A stretch of 64,000 nt of DNA from Paenibacillus sp. JZ16 (GTDB lineage: Bacteria > Bacillota > Bacilli > Paenibacillales > Paenibacillaceae). Of the stretch, positions 37,945 through 46,217 are shown piece by piece; position 1 is the first letter of the stretch; every line of letters begins with the position of its first letter. The stretch lies in NCBI RefSeq assembly GCF_015326965.1, contig NZ_CP017659.1, forward strand, positions 3,432,001-3,496,000. The letters are read 5' to 3'. The notes below the pieces were generated by a model that was not told where the DNA came from, did not search any database, and was given only the letters and a program-made list of their open reading frames with translations. Position numbers and translations under genes: made by a program.

Positions 37945-38853
37945 TTAGCTTTTTACGGCTCCAAGCGTCATGCCTTTCACAAAATACCGCTGCAGGAACG
38001 GATAGACGAGCAATATGGGAACCGTAACAACAATCGTGATCGCCATTTTGATCGATTCCGGCGACACCTGCTTCACGATATCGGCCATGTTCTGCCCCGA
38101 CATCATGCCGCTGGTTTGTCCCTGCGTGCTCTGAAGCACCTTCATCAGCTCGAATTGAAGCGTCGTGAGATGGGGTGCGTTGCCGTTATAGAGATACGTA
38201 TCGAACCATGAGTTCCACTGCCCGACGGCCAGGAACAAGGCGATGGTAGCCAGTACGGGCTTACAGAGCGGAAGAATGATTTTGTAATAGATCGTGAAAT
38301 CGTTGGCCCCGTCAAGCTTAGCCGATTCCTGCAGCGAATAAGGCAGGCTGTCGATGAAAGACCGGATAACGAATACGTTGAACGCGCTTACCATTCCCGG
38401 AATGATGTAGACCAGAAACGAATTCATCATGTTCAGGTCGCGGATCAGAATGAACACTGGAATCATTCCGCCGGAGAAGTACATCGTCAGCGCAAGAAAG
38501 GTCGACATGAACTTTCTTCCCTGAAAGTCCACCCTGCTGAGGACGTAGCCCAGCATTGTGCCGCTTAACAAGCCCAAGAATGTTCCTGCCAGCGTACGGA
38601 GAATCGTAATTTTGGCCCCTGTAATCAAACCGTCGTATTTGAAGATCTGCACGTAATTCTCAAGCGTAAACTCCCGCGGCCAGAGATAGATCCCCCCACG
38701 TACTGTATCTACGGAATCGTTCAATGATATCGCAAGAACATTCAGGAACGGATACAGAGTAACGATCATGACCAGTGTCATAAAAGTAAAGTTAACAATA
38801 TCAAACACGCGGTCGGAGAGCGTGGGCTTGAATGCTGTTTTAGTTCGTGCCAT
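37945..38853 (-). CDS. Carbohydrate ABC transporter permease, LplC/YtcP type (operon B)
   Basis: 302 residues, six helices, EAA loop LQESAKLDGANDFTIYYKIILPLCKP, and the LplC-type C-terminus (RYFVKGMTLGAVKS). GGGGAGGG precedes the ATG. It lies 14 bases after the LplB-type permease gene. Confidence 0.93.
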   Translation of the reverse strand: MARTKTAFKPTLSDRVFDIVNFTFMTLVMIVTLYPFLNVLAISLNDSVDTVRGGIYLWPREFTLENYVQIFKYDGLITGAKITILRTLAGTFLGLLSGTMLGYVLSRVDFQGRKFMSTFLALTMYFSGGMIPVFILIRDLNMMNSFLVYIIPGMVSAFNVFVIRSFIDSLPYSLQESAKLDGANDFTIYYKIILPLCKPVLATIALFLAVGQWNSWFDTYLYNGNAPHLTTLQFELMKVLQSTQGQTSGMMSGQNMADIVKQVSPESIKMAITIVVTVPILLVYPFLQRYFVKGMTLGAVKS

Positions 38854-38867
38854 GCTGCTTCCCTCCC

Positions 38868-39830
38868 CTACATAATCGATTGCTTCGTGAATTTTTTGAA
38901 TACGCCGTTAGCGATCAGCAACAAGAGGATACTCACAATGGAGTTGAACATCCCGATGGCCGTACCGAATGAGAAACGCCCCATCCCAAGGCCATAATTC
39001 AGCGCATACAGATCCAGCACCTGGGAATAATCCACCACCAGCGGGTTACCCAGCAAGAACTGCTTCTCGAAGCCGATGCTGATCAGATGTCCGATGGACA
39101 TGATCATTAGAATTGCAATCGTAGGGGCGATGCTTGGCAGCGTAATATGCCATATTTGGCGAAGTCGGCTCGCGCCGTCAACCTTGGCTGCTTCGAATTG
39201 CTCCTGATCAATGCCTGAAATCGCTGCCAAATAAATGATCGCGCTCCAGCCCATTTCCTTCCATATATCGGAGCCCGTTACGATGTACCAGAACAGGTTC
39301 CCCTGAGCCATGAACTGTATGGGCTGATCAATCAACCCCAGCCACATCAGCAGCTGATTGACAGCGCCTCCATCTGTGGACAGCATTTTGGTCACGATAC
39401 CGGCAACCACGACCCAGGACACAAAATGAGGCAGATAAGATATCGTCTGTACGGTCCTCTTGAATACGCTTCCACGAAGCTCATTCAACAAGACTGCGAA
39501 TAGGATCGGAATCGTGAACCCAACGATCAATCCCATGAAACTCATGGCGAGTGTATTCCGCAACACCAGATAAAACTTATCGTCCGCGAAAAGTGCTGCG
39601 AAATGGTCCAGGCCCACCCATTTTTGCTCGAATATCCCTTTGCCTGGCTTGTAATTCTGGAATGCCATCAACCAGCCCCACACCGGCAAGTAGCTGAAAA
39701 TGAATACAATGACGATGAATGGAAGCGACATTCCGTACAGTACTTTCTGCTCTTTGAAAGTGGCCCAAAAGCCTTTCTTTTTCTTTGCGGCAGGTTGGAT
39801 GCTACCTTCTGTCTTTGTTACCGCTTTCAA
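38868..39830 (-). CDS. Sugar ABC transporter permease, LplB/YteP type (operon B)
   Basis: 320 residues. A basic cytosolic N-terminus (AAKKKKGFWATFKEQ) precedes six helices with the EAA loop QEQFEAAKVDGASRLRQIWHITLP. The start is a TTG at 39830, 6 bases after AGGAGG. It opens operon B. A perfect CcpA cre site covers its start codon, so carbon-catabolite repression should act on the whole operon. Confidence 0.92.
   Translation of the reverse strand: MKAVTKTEGSIQPAAKKKKGFWATFKEQKVLYGMSLPFIVIVFIFSYLPVWGWLMAFQNYKPGKGIFEQKWVGLDHFAALFADDKFYLVLRNTLAMSFMGLIVGFTIPILFAVLLNELRGSVFKRTVQTISYLPHFVSWVVVAGIVTKMLSTDGGAVNQLLMWLGLIDQPIQFMAQGNLFWYIVTGSDIWKEMGWSAIIYLAAISGIDQEQFEAAKVDGASRLRQIWHITLPSIAPTIAILMIMSIGHLISIGFEKQFLLGNPLVVDYSQVLDLYALNYGLGMGRFSFGTAIGMFNSIVSILLLLIANGVFKKFTKQSIM
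39816..39829 (-). promoter_or_regulatory. Perfect CcpA cre site overlapping the operon B start codon
   Basis: TGAAAGCGGTAACA matches all 14 positions of the cre consensus TGWAANCGNTNWCA. It begins at the second base of the TTG start codon and runs into codon 5, a position where CcpA would act as a roadblock. Confidence 0.75.
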
Positions 39831-39972
39831 ACCAACCCCTCCTCTCTTGTATATCCTGATGATAAACCAAGCTGGGGCAGGGAAGTACCCGAAGGATTGG
39901 CTTAAAAATCATATAAAAATTAGACATTAACGGGGGGAGAGAAATGCAGAAGAGCTATGTGCCGCTCCGTGT

Positions 39973-40000
39973 CCGGATCGTATCTCCGATACGATTCCGG
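39973..40000. repeat. Near-perfect 12-bp inverted repeat in the operon B upstream region
   Basis: CCGGATCGTATC and GATACGATTCCGG pair over 12 bp with one bulged T and a three-base loop. It lies about 145 bases before the operon B start codon, between it and the terminator of pair 2. No T-run follows. It is a candidate operator for the nearby AraC-type regulators or a leader hairpin. I see no other feature in 39831-40071. Confidence 0.45.
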
Positions 40001-40071
40001 CCCCTCCGCTCTATGCTTCGCAGCATTTGAATTCCCCGATAATGCCTTGGGGAAGGAAAGGGGGAAAACAA

Positions 40072-40098
40072 AAAGACGCGTACCTTAGTCGCGTCTAA
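40072..40098 (-). terminator. Intrinsic terminator of kinase/regulator pair 2
   Basis: AGACGCG / CGCGTCT with a 9-base loop, followed on the minus strand by TTTTTGTTTT. It lies about 60 bases after the regulator stop codon. Confidence 0.8.
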
Positions 40099-40158
40099 AG
40101 GGCACGATATGAAAGTACTTATGTTTAGTCTGGTTGTAGGTGAGAATGTGGCGACTGA

Positions 40159-41715
40159 TTACAGGTCCAGCTCCTTACGGAAATTGGATGGAGAGGTACC
40201 GACGTATTTTTTAAACTTGCTATGAAAATAGTCGACATTCGTATACCCGACCTTCTCCGCAACCTGATACACCTTCATGCCCTGCTTCAAATAATCCTTG
40301 GCTTTGTCGATCCGGACCTTATCGAGGTACGTATTGAAGTATTCTCCGGTTGTATTTTTGAACATCTTCCCCAGGTAGGCGCTGTTGTAATTAAATACGG
40401 AGGCTAGTGTTTCCAGTTTAAGATTCTCATTATAATTACGCTGAATCAGATCCATGATCCGCTTCATCTCCTGATCCCGTCCGCCATTGCCCGCCTGCCA
40501 GATCAGCTCCTCCAGGAATTGGGACGAATGGCGGCACAAATCATAGGCCGTGCGCTGGCGGAATATCGCCGCAATCCGATCCGAGTATTCCTTCGTGCGG
40601 GACTGCAGCTCGGCGTGATGCTGCATCAGCTTGTTGTGCACCCCGGTCAGAAGTTCCACGAAGGCGCTTTTCATCCTTTCCTCCGTGTAATCTTCATTCA
40701 CCATGGCATACGCTGCAGCATGCAGCAGCTTCCGCTGCACCTCCACATTGCCCACATCCACGGCGTAATAGAGCTGTTCCATCAGCCGCTCCGGATCATA
40801 GGGCTGCCGTTCTTCATCCGTTATGCTGCCGGCAAACCGCTCGGATTCAGGGAATAACAACTCGCCGGGAGCATAGAAGAAGCGTTCGCGAATCCGTTCC
40901 TTGGCACAACGGTACGAATCCGCCACATCTTCCAAACGGTGGACCTGACGGCCCAAAGAGGCCGTTATCGACGTGCCAGCCCGACTTGCGGCTTCCTCCA
41001 CCAACTGCAGCAATTCTTTACGCCCACCTGCCGTCAAGACCGGCGTATGCATTAGGACGCCGAGCTGTCCATGCATGGAAAAGACCGCGCCGTGGCCGTT
41101 CTCTTCAAAAGCTTTAATCAGCTGATTTTTCAACCGATCGTCGACCCCCTCAACGGATTCATCGTAGCCGTTACGATGAACAAGCAGCACTTGGTAATGG
41201 TTCCATAACAGTCCCGACCGCTCGGCCATATTCCGTAAAGCTGACGGATCGGGATTGCCCTCCGGGCTGAACCATGTCTGAATGAACTGCTCGCGGTTCA
41301 TATCCGAGGCTGCTCTATTCAGTGCCTTCCTCTCCTGTTCCTGCTCGACGGCTTCTTTAATCTGAAGCAAATACATGCTCAGCTCGTCCTCATCCACCGG
41401 CTTCAAAAGGTATCCGTCCACGCGGTGGGACATCGCCCGCTTGGCATAATCAAAATCGGCATATCCGCTCAGGATGAGCAGATGGATCTCGGAATCCAGG
41501 CTTCGGATGGCTTCGATCAGCTGCAATCCGTCCATTCCCGGCATTCGGATATCAATTAACATCAAATCCAGGTCGTACATCCCGTGCTTCTCCAGCGCTT
41601 CGCTCCCGTTCGCTGCGGTTCCAACAACCTGATACCCAAGCTCGGTCCATGGCACAATGCTCTTCAGCCCTTCGCGCAGCTTGGGTTCGTCATCCACGAT
41701 TAACACTTTCATCAT
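40159..41715 (-). CDS. Response regulator with AraC-type DNA-binding domain, YesN type (pair 2)
   Basis: 518 residues. Receiver domain with acidic DDE at 8-10 and phospho-acceptor Asp55 (LMLIDIRMPGMDG), a linker with a GGDEF-like remnant fold common in this group, and two C-terminal helix-turn-helices (LKLETLASVFNYNSAYLGKMF, KVYQVAEKVGYTNVDYFHSKF). The ATG at 41715 is preceded by AGGAGG at 8 bases; the longer frame to 41748 has no site. It overlaps the kinase gene by 26 bases. It likely controls operon B and perhaps GH31. Confidence 0.93.
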   Translation of the reverse strand: MMKVLIVDDEPKLREGLKSIVPWTELGYQVVGTAANGSEALEKHGMYDLDLMLIDIRMPGMDGLQLIEAIRSLDSEIHLLILSGYADFDYAKRAMSHRVDGYLLKPVDEDELSMYLLQIKEAVEQEQERKALNRAASDMNREQFIQTWFSPEGNPDPSALRNMAERSGLLWNHYQVLLVHRNGYDESVEGVDDRLKNQLIKAFEENGHGAVFSMHGQLGVLMHTPVLTAGGRKELLQLVEEAASRAGTSITASLGRQVHRLEDVADSYRCAKERIRERFFYAPGELLFPESERFAGSITDEERQPYDPERLMEQLYYAVDVGNVEVQRKLLHAAAYAMVNEDYTEERMKSAFVELLTGVHNKLMQHHAELQSRTKEYSDRIAAIFRQRTAYDLCRHSSQFLEELIWQAGNGGRDQEMKRIMDLIQRNYNENLKLETLASVFNYNSAYLGKMFKNTTGEYFNTYLDKVRIDKAKDYLKQGMKVYQVAEKVGYTNVDYFHSKFKKYVGTSPSNFRKELDL

Positions 41716-43498
41716 CGCTCTCTCCTCCTGTCGGGATACTGAATTCAATACGTGTTCCTATGCCCGGTTCGCTGTAAATGATCAGACCTGCATCAGGGCC
41801 GTAGGTAAGCTGCAGGCGGACATGAACATTCCGAAGCCCGATCCGTCCTCCGTCCTTCTCATCGGTATCGTTCAAATAACCGTAGATCATCTGCAATCTC
41901 TCCAGGGTTATACCCGCCCCATTATCCTCGGTAATCACGTGCAGTTTTCCTTCACTTGCCGTGACCCTCACCCTGATGAAAGTGCCCTCTTCCTTGTGAT
42001 CCATCCCATGTATGACCGCATTCTCCACAAGCGGCTGTATGATCAGCGGCGGGATTCTTACCCGATCGGCTTCGGGATCCACCAGCAGTTCATATTTCAG
42101 ACGATCCTCATAGCGGAACTTTTGAATATCCAGATAACACTGCACCATCTCGATCTCGTCTTTTATCGTTGTTTTTCCGCTCCCGATCTCAAGATTGCTT
42201 CGCATCATTTTACCGAGCAGCCGCACAATCCGGGCGATTTCGTCTTCACCCTTGAGATGTGCTTCCATGCGAATAGACTCTAAGGCATTAAACAAAAAGT
42301 GCGGATTGATCTGACTGGCCATCATTTTGAATTTAATTTCGTTCTGCTTCTGCTCCATTAACCTTTTCTGTTCATTGGACTCCTGCACTTCGTTCATCAG
42401 GTCGTTAATGTTACCCACCATGGAGTTGAATTGGCGGGATAACTGACCGATCTCATCCTTACCGTCAATTTCCATGGCAACGCCGAGGTTACCGGTACCC
42501 ACCTTCGTAATATGCTTGCTGAGGCGCAGCAGCCGGTTAGAGATCAATGAAGAGAAGCTATAGATCAGAAGAACGGCCAGCAGCAGGCTGATGATGATGA
42601 CTGTCATCGCCAGCTTGCTGATTCGATTGGCTTCCGCCACAATGCTATCAATTGAAAATATGGAAATAATGCGCAGACCGTTAACCCCGGATTCCGTATT
42701 CAACGGTTCAATCAGCACCTTGGAGGCTTCCTCATGTATGACGGATTCATAGCTTCCGCTCGCATTGTAGACAACCCCGCTGGTATCTTGAATCTCGGCT
42801 AGCGTTTTCCCGTACAGCTCCGGACGGTTAGCGGCGACAATATTGTTATTGCTGTCCACAATAATGGTGTCAAACGTTTCCTGGCTCAGGATCGTGTTCA
42901 GCATGCCCGTATTGACATTGATTACAAGCACGCCACGGTTGTCCTTGCTTCCAAGATCAACCCCCTTGATTAAGCTGAGGTACACTTTCTGATCGCGTTC
43001 ATCTGTTATATAGTCCCAGTAGATGACGCCGATATCATCCTCGGCTCGCTGATACCATTCCGTTCTCTTGATATCCTCCTCGGGATAAAGGAATTCCCAA
43101 TTGTTCAGCATGGTGGGGTTCTCGCTGTAGAAACGGATATTTGAAATTTCCTTGTACATCAGAATCGCCTGCTGTAAATCGGGATACTCCCTGTATGCTA
43201 CGAACACATCGTATACGCTTTCATATTGTCGGTTGGCCAGATTTCTCAGACGCTCGTCGTAGGATAGCCGATAGGATAAATCGTCTGCCACGTTGATGAC
43301 TTCGGTTGACCGTTTCTTGACCCGGTCCACGTTCTGGTAAGCTTGCTCCAACGCATTGTTGAAAGCAAATTTGCGGAGCTCGCCCGTAAGGAATATCCCC
43401 ACGATGGCTACCGGGACAAAGACCACGACAACAAAAGACAATATCAATTTGTTGCGGATTTTCATGTCATTCACAAGTTGAATGAAATAAGATAACAT
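41690..43498 (-). CDS. Sensor histidine kinase, YesM type (pair 2)
   Basis: 602 residues: helix 1 at about 18-38, an outer dCache-like sensing domain of about 260 residues, helix 2 near 295, HAMP (SNRLLRLSKHITKVGTGNL), the phospho-His in QINPHFLFNALES, and the ATPase domain (EDNGAGI, GGRIGLRNV). It sits on the membrane and signals to the overlapping regulator gene. A cre-like site upstream suggests that glucose lowers its expression. Confidence 0.93.
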   Translation of the reverse strand: MLSYFIQLVNDMKIRNKLILSFVVVVFVPVAIVGIFLTGELRKFAFNNALEQAYQNVDRVKKRSTEVINVADDLSYRLSYDERLRNLANRQYESVYDVFVAYREYPDLQQAILMYKEISNIRFYSENPTMLNNWEFLYPEEDIKRTEWYQRAEDDIGVIYWDYITDERDQKVYLSLIKGVDLGSKDNRGVLVINVNTGMLNTILSQETFDTIIVDSNNNIVAANRPELYGKTLAEIQDTSGVVYNASGSYESVIHEEASKVLIEPLNTESGVNGLRIISIFSIDSIVAEANRISKLAMTVIIISLLLAVLLIYSFSSLISNRLLRLSKHITKVGTGNLGVAMEIDGKDEIGQLSRQFNSMVGNINDLMNEVQESNEQKRLMEQKQNEIKFKMMASQINPHFLFNALESIRMEAHLKGEDEIARIVRLLGKMMRSNLEIGSGKTTIKDEIEMVQCYLDIQKFRYEDRLKYELLVDPEADRVRIPPLIIQPLVENAVIHGMDHKEEGTFIRVRVTASEGKLHVITEDNGAGITLERLQMIYGYLNDTDEKDGGRIGLRNVHVRLQLTYGPDAGLIIYSEPGIGTRIEFSIPTGGESDDESVNRG

Positions 43499-43545
43499 CG
43501 GACCGTCTTCGCTCCTGTCCTTTAATCTTCGGCAAGCCCTTTAAA

Positions 43546-43559
43546 GGAAAACGGTTACA
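43546..43559 (-). promoter_or_regulatory. Cre-like site upstream of kinase 2
   Basis: GGAAAACGGTTACA (plus strand) matches 13 of 14 cre positions. A perfect TATAAT (minus strand, 43590-43595) lies about 30 bases further upstream without a clear -35. The site is therefore between promoter and gene, fitting a roadblock by CcpA. Confidence 0.55.
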
Positions 43560-43636
43560 ACCATTTGTGAATAAACCTGCCGCAGGCCTATTATATCAGC
43601 ATTGCCTTTAGTCCAGGGCCAGCTAAAATATGGAAG

Positions 43637-43670
43637 AAGCCCGACTCCAGCATAAGGCTGGTCCGGGCTC
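43637..43670 (-). terminator. Hairpin after the GH31 gene
   Basis: AGCCCGACTCCAGC and GCTGGTCCGGGCT pair with small mismatches around ATAAG. The T-tract on the minus strand is interrupted (TTCTTCC), so termination may be partial, allowing read-through into pair 2. Confidence 0.55.
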
Positions 43671-43718
43671 ATCTTTGCTATGCTTTTTTTCCTTATATCG
43701 AGCAGGCGTTCCCAGAGC

Positions 43719-46046
43719 TTACCCTTCCAGAGTTGCTGTGAAATTCACCGCTTGTTGTCCGGCTTCCACTTGAATGCTGCCTTCTTGCAGGCTCACTCCC
43801 GAGCCCTCTACAGATGAAACGGCCCCGGTGTCATGCAGCTTCACGGAGAATGGCTTGCCGCTGCCTTCCACCGTAAAGTCGATCCGACTGCCTGCACGGA
43901 CCGCCCGCACAACCAGCTCGCTCTCCCCGTTCATGTTGCGAACGGTGACCGAAGCTTCGCTGCCGTCCTCCAATGCATACAAGCCAAGCTCAACTCCGTC
44001 GGCATAATCATATTCCGGACGGGTGTCGTTTGCGCCCAAAGCCAGGAACGAGTTGCCGCGCACAAACAACGGCAGCCCGAGGAAATCGTACGTTTCCTTG
44101 CGCCAAGTTCCGCCATCCACCGTTTCTCCGGTTAACAGATGCGTCCAGCGGCCCTTCGGCAGATAGTACTTCACGTCGCCGTTCTCGCTGAACACCGGTG
44201 CGACAAGCAGGGAATCTCCCAGCATGTATTGACGATCCAGCATTTCAACGGCCGGGTCTTCGGGGAATTCCAGGAACATGGCGCGCATGCTTGGCACCCC
44301 TTGCTCCGATGCCTGTACGGCGGTATGGAACAGATAAGGCATCAGACGGCTCTTCAGCTTCGTGAAGAAGCGCGTAACGTCCACAGCCTCCTCGTCGTAA
44401 GACCACGGCACCCGGTAAGAGCTGCTGCCGTGCAGACGGCTGTGGCTGGACAGCAAGCCAAATGCCAGCCAGCGTTTGAATACATGCGCCGGAGCCGTAT
44501 TCTCGAAGCCGCCAATATCATGGCTCCAGAAGCCGAAGCCGCCGAGACCGAGGGACAAGCCGCCGCGCAGACTCTCCGCCATCGATTCATAATCCGCATA
44601 GCAATCGCCGCCCCAGTGAACAGGGAACTGCTGTCCGCCTACGGTTGCGGAGCGTGCGAATACCGCCGCCTGATTCTTGCCAAATTTCTCCACCAGCACA
44701 TCAAAGACCACTTTGTTATAGAGCTGGGTGTAGTAGTTATGCATCTTATGAGGATCGGAACCGTCAAAATACACAACGTCCGTCGGAATGCGCTCGCCGA
44801 AATCCGTCTTGAAGCTATCAACGCCCATATCTGCCAGCTCGCGCAGGTATCCTGCATACCATTCGCATGCGTCCGGATTCGTGAAGTCCACCAGCGCCAT
44901 ACCCGGCTGCCACAGATTCCACTGCCACACATCGCCATTCGCTTTCTTCACCAGGTAGCCTTTTTCACGGCCTTCCTCAAAGAGGCGCGAGCGCTGCGCG
45001 ATATATGGATTGATCCACACGCAGATTTTCAAGCCTTTTTCTTTCAAACGCTTCAGCATGCCTTCAGGATCCGGGAACACCTCTTCATCCCATTGGAAGT
45101 CCGTCCAGTTGAGCCCCTTCATCCAGAAGCAGTCAAAGTGGAACACTTCCAGCGGGATATCGCGTTCCAGCATACCGTCGACAAAGGAGTTGACGGTCGC
45201 TTCATCATACTGGGTTGTAAAGGAGGTTGAAAGCCACAATCCGAAGGTCCATGCCGGCGGCAGTGCCGGTTTGCCTGTCAGGTTCGTGTATTTGTCCAGC
45301 ACGCCTTTCGGATCAGGCCCGTCAATAACAAAGTACTCCAGTGACTCGCCTGGCACGCTGAACTGCACCTTCTTCACTTTCTCCGAAGCCACTTCAAAGG
45401 ATACGAGGTCCGGTTGGTTGACAAACACGCCATAGCCTTTGTTCGTCAGATAGAACGGAATATTTTTATAGGCTTGCTCGGAGCTTGTTCCGCCATCCTG
45501 ATTCCAAATATCCACGACCTGGCCGTTCTTCACAAACGAAGTGAATCGTTCGCCAAGTCCGTATACCCACTCGCCTACGCCAAGATCCAACTCTTCGCGC
45601 ATGTAGGTCTGTCCGCCATCTTCCACGATATGTGCCATGGATTTGGTTCTGCTGCCGGTTATGCGTTCTTCTCCTCTATAGAAGTGAACCGACCACTCCG
45701 GACCTTTCTTGATCACGACGCTCAAATTGCCGCTGCGAAGAACCGCTTCCTGATCGTTCTCTTCAATGACCGTATGGTCACCTTCCTGTTTGTACAACTC
45801 GAATGCAGGTCCTCTATCTCTTACGCCCGCATAGTGAACCAGCTTTACGCCGATGACGCCGGGTGCCGGAGAATGAAATTGCACGGTGATCAGCTGGGCG
45901 TTAATCGTTGCTCCTCTGCCCGGAATCGGGGCCGTGGAGGCATAGGCTGTCAACGTATCTCCTTTTACCGCAAAATCATAAGCCTGAACCGCTCCCGAAA
46001 CGGAATATCCTTCCCGGATAAGCCAGTTGCCGTCTGTAAATTTCAT
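43719..46046 (-). CDS. yicI: Alpha-xylosidase, glycoside hydrolase family 31 (YicI type)
   Basis: 775 residues, close to E. coli YicI in length. The nucleophile Asp415 stands in SFKTDFGERIP and the acid/base Asp481 in VHWGGDC, and the FHFDCFWMKGLNW block distinguishes alpha-xylosidases from alpha-glucosidases of the family. It removes alpha-1,6-xylose from the non-reducing end of xyloglucan oligosaccharides or isoprimeverose, in the cytosol. AAGGCGG precedes the ATG. It has its own promoter with a cre site, and lies upstream of pair 2 and divergent from an AraC regulator. Confidence 0.95.
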   Translation of the reverse strand: MKFTDGNWLIREGYSVSGAVQAYDFAVKGDTLTAYASTAPIPGRGATINAQLITVQFHSPAPGVIGVKLVHYAGVRDRGPAFELYKQEGDHTVIEENDQEAVLRSGNLSVVIKKGPEWSVHFYRGEERITGSRTKSMAHIVEDGGQTYMREELDLGVGEWVYGLGERFTSFVKNGQVVDIWNQDGGTSSEQAYKNIPFYLTNKGYGVFVNQPDLVSFEVASEKVKKVQFSVPGESLEYFVIDGPDPKGVLDKYTNLTGKPALPPAWTFGLWLSTSFTTQYDEATVNSFVDGMLERDIPLEVFHFDCFWMKGLNWTDFQWDEEVFPDPEGMLKRLKEKGLKICVWINPYIAQRSRLFEEGREKGYLVKKANGDVWQWNLWQPGMALVDFTNPDACEWYAGYLRELADMGVDSFKTDFGERIPTDVVYFDGSDPHKMHNYYTQLYNKVVFDVLVEKFGKNQAAVFARSATVGGQQFPVHWGGDCYADYESMAESLRGGLSLGLGGFGFWSHDIGGFENTAPAHVFKRWLAFGLLSSHSRLHGSSSYRVPWSYDEEAVDVTRFFTKLKSRLMPYLFHTAVQASEQGVPSMRAMFLEFPEDPAVEMLDRQYMLGDSLLVAPVFSENGDVKYYLPKGRWTHLLTGETVDGGTWRKETYDFLGLPLFVRGNSFLALGANDTRPEYDYADGVELGLYALEDGSEASVTVRNMNGESELVVRAVRAGSRIDFTVEGSGKPFSVKLHDTGAVSSVEGSGVSLQEGSIQVEAGQQAVNFTATLEG

Positions 46047-46089
46047 TTTTTAATCCGCCTTTCTATATTATGAAAATTGAACTTTAAGA

Positions 46090-46103
46090 TGAAAGCGTTA
46101 TAA
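46090..46103 (-). promoter_or_regulatory. Cre-like site on the GH31 promoter
   Basis: TGAAAGCGTTATAA (plus strand) matches 13 of 14 cre positions and overlaps the -10 element of the promoter at 46100-46127, so bound CcpA would block initiation. Confidence 0.6.
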
Positions 46104-46127
46104 TATCATTATACTGATCTATTTCAA
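46100..46127 (-). promoter_or_regulatory. Putative sigma-A promoter of the GH31 gene
   Basis: On the minus strand TTGAAA (-35, 5 of 6), a 16-base spacer and TATTAT (-10, 5 of 6). The leader would be about 45 bases. Confidence 0.6.
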
Positions 46128-46217
46128 GCCGATCTAACAGTATTCCATTGTTTAATAGCACAATTTTGATATAAGATGATATCATTCAAACGGCAATTCA
46201 TTCCAAGGAGGTACATC

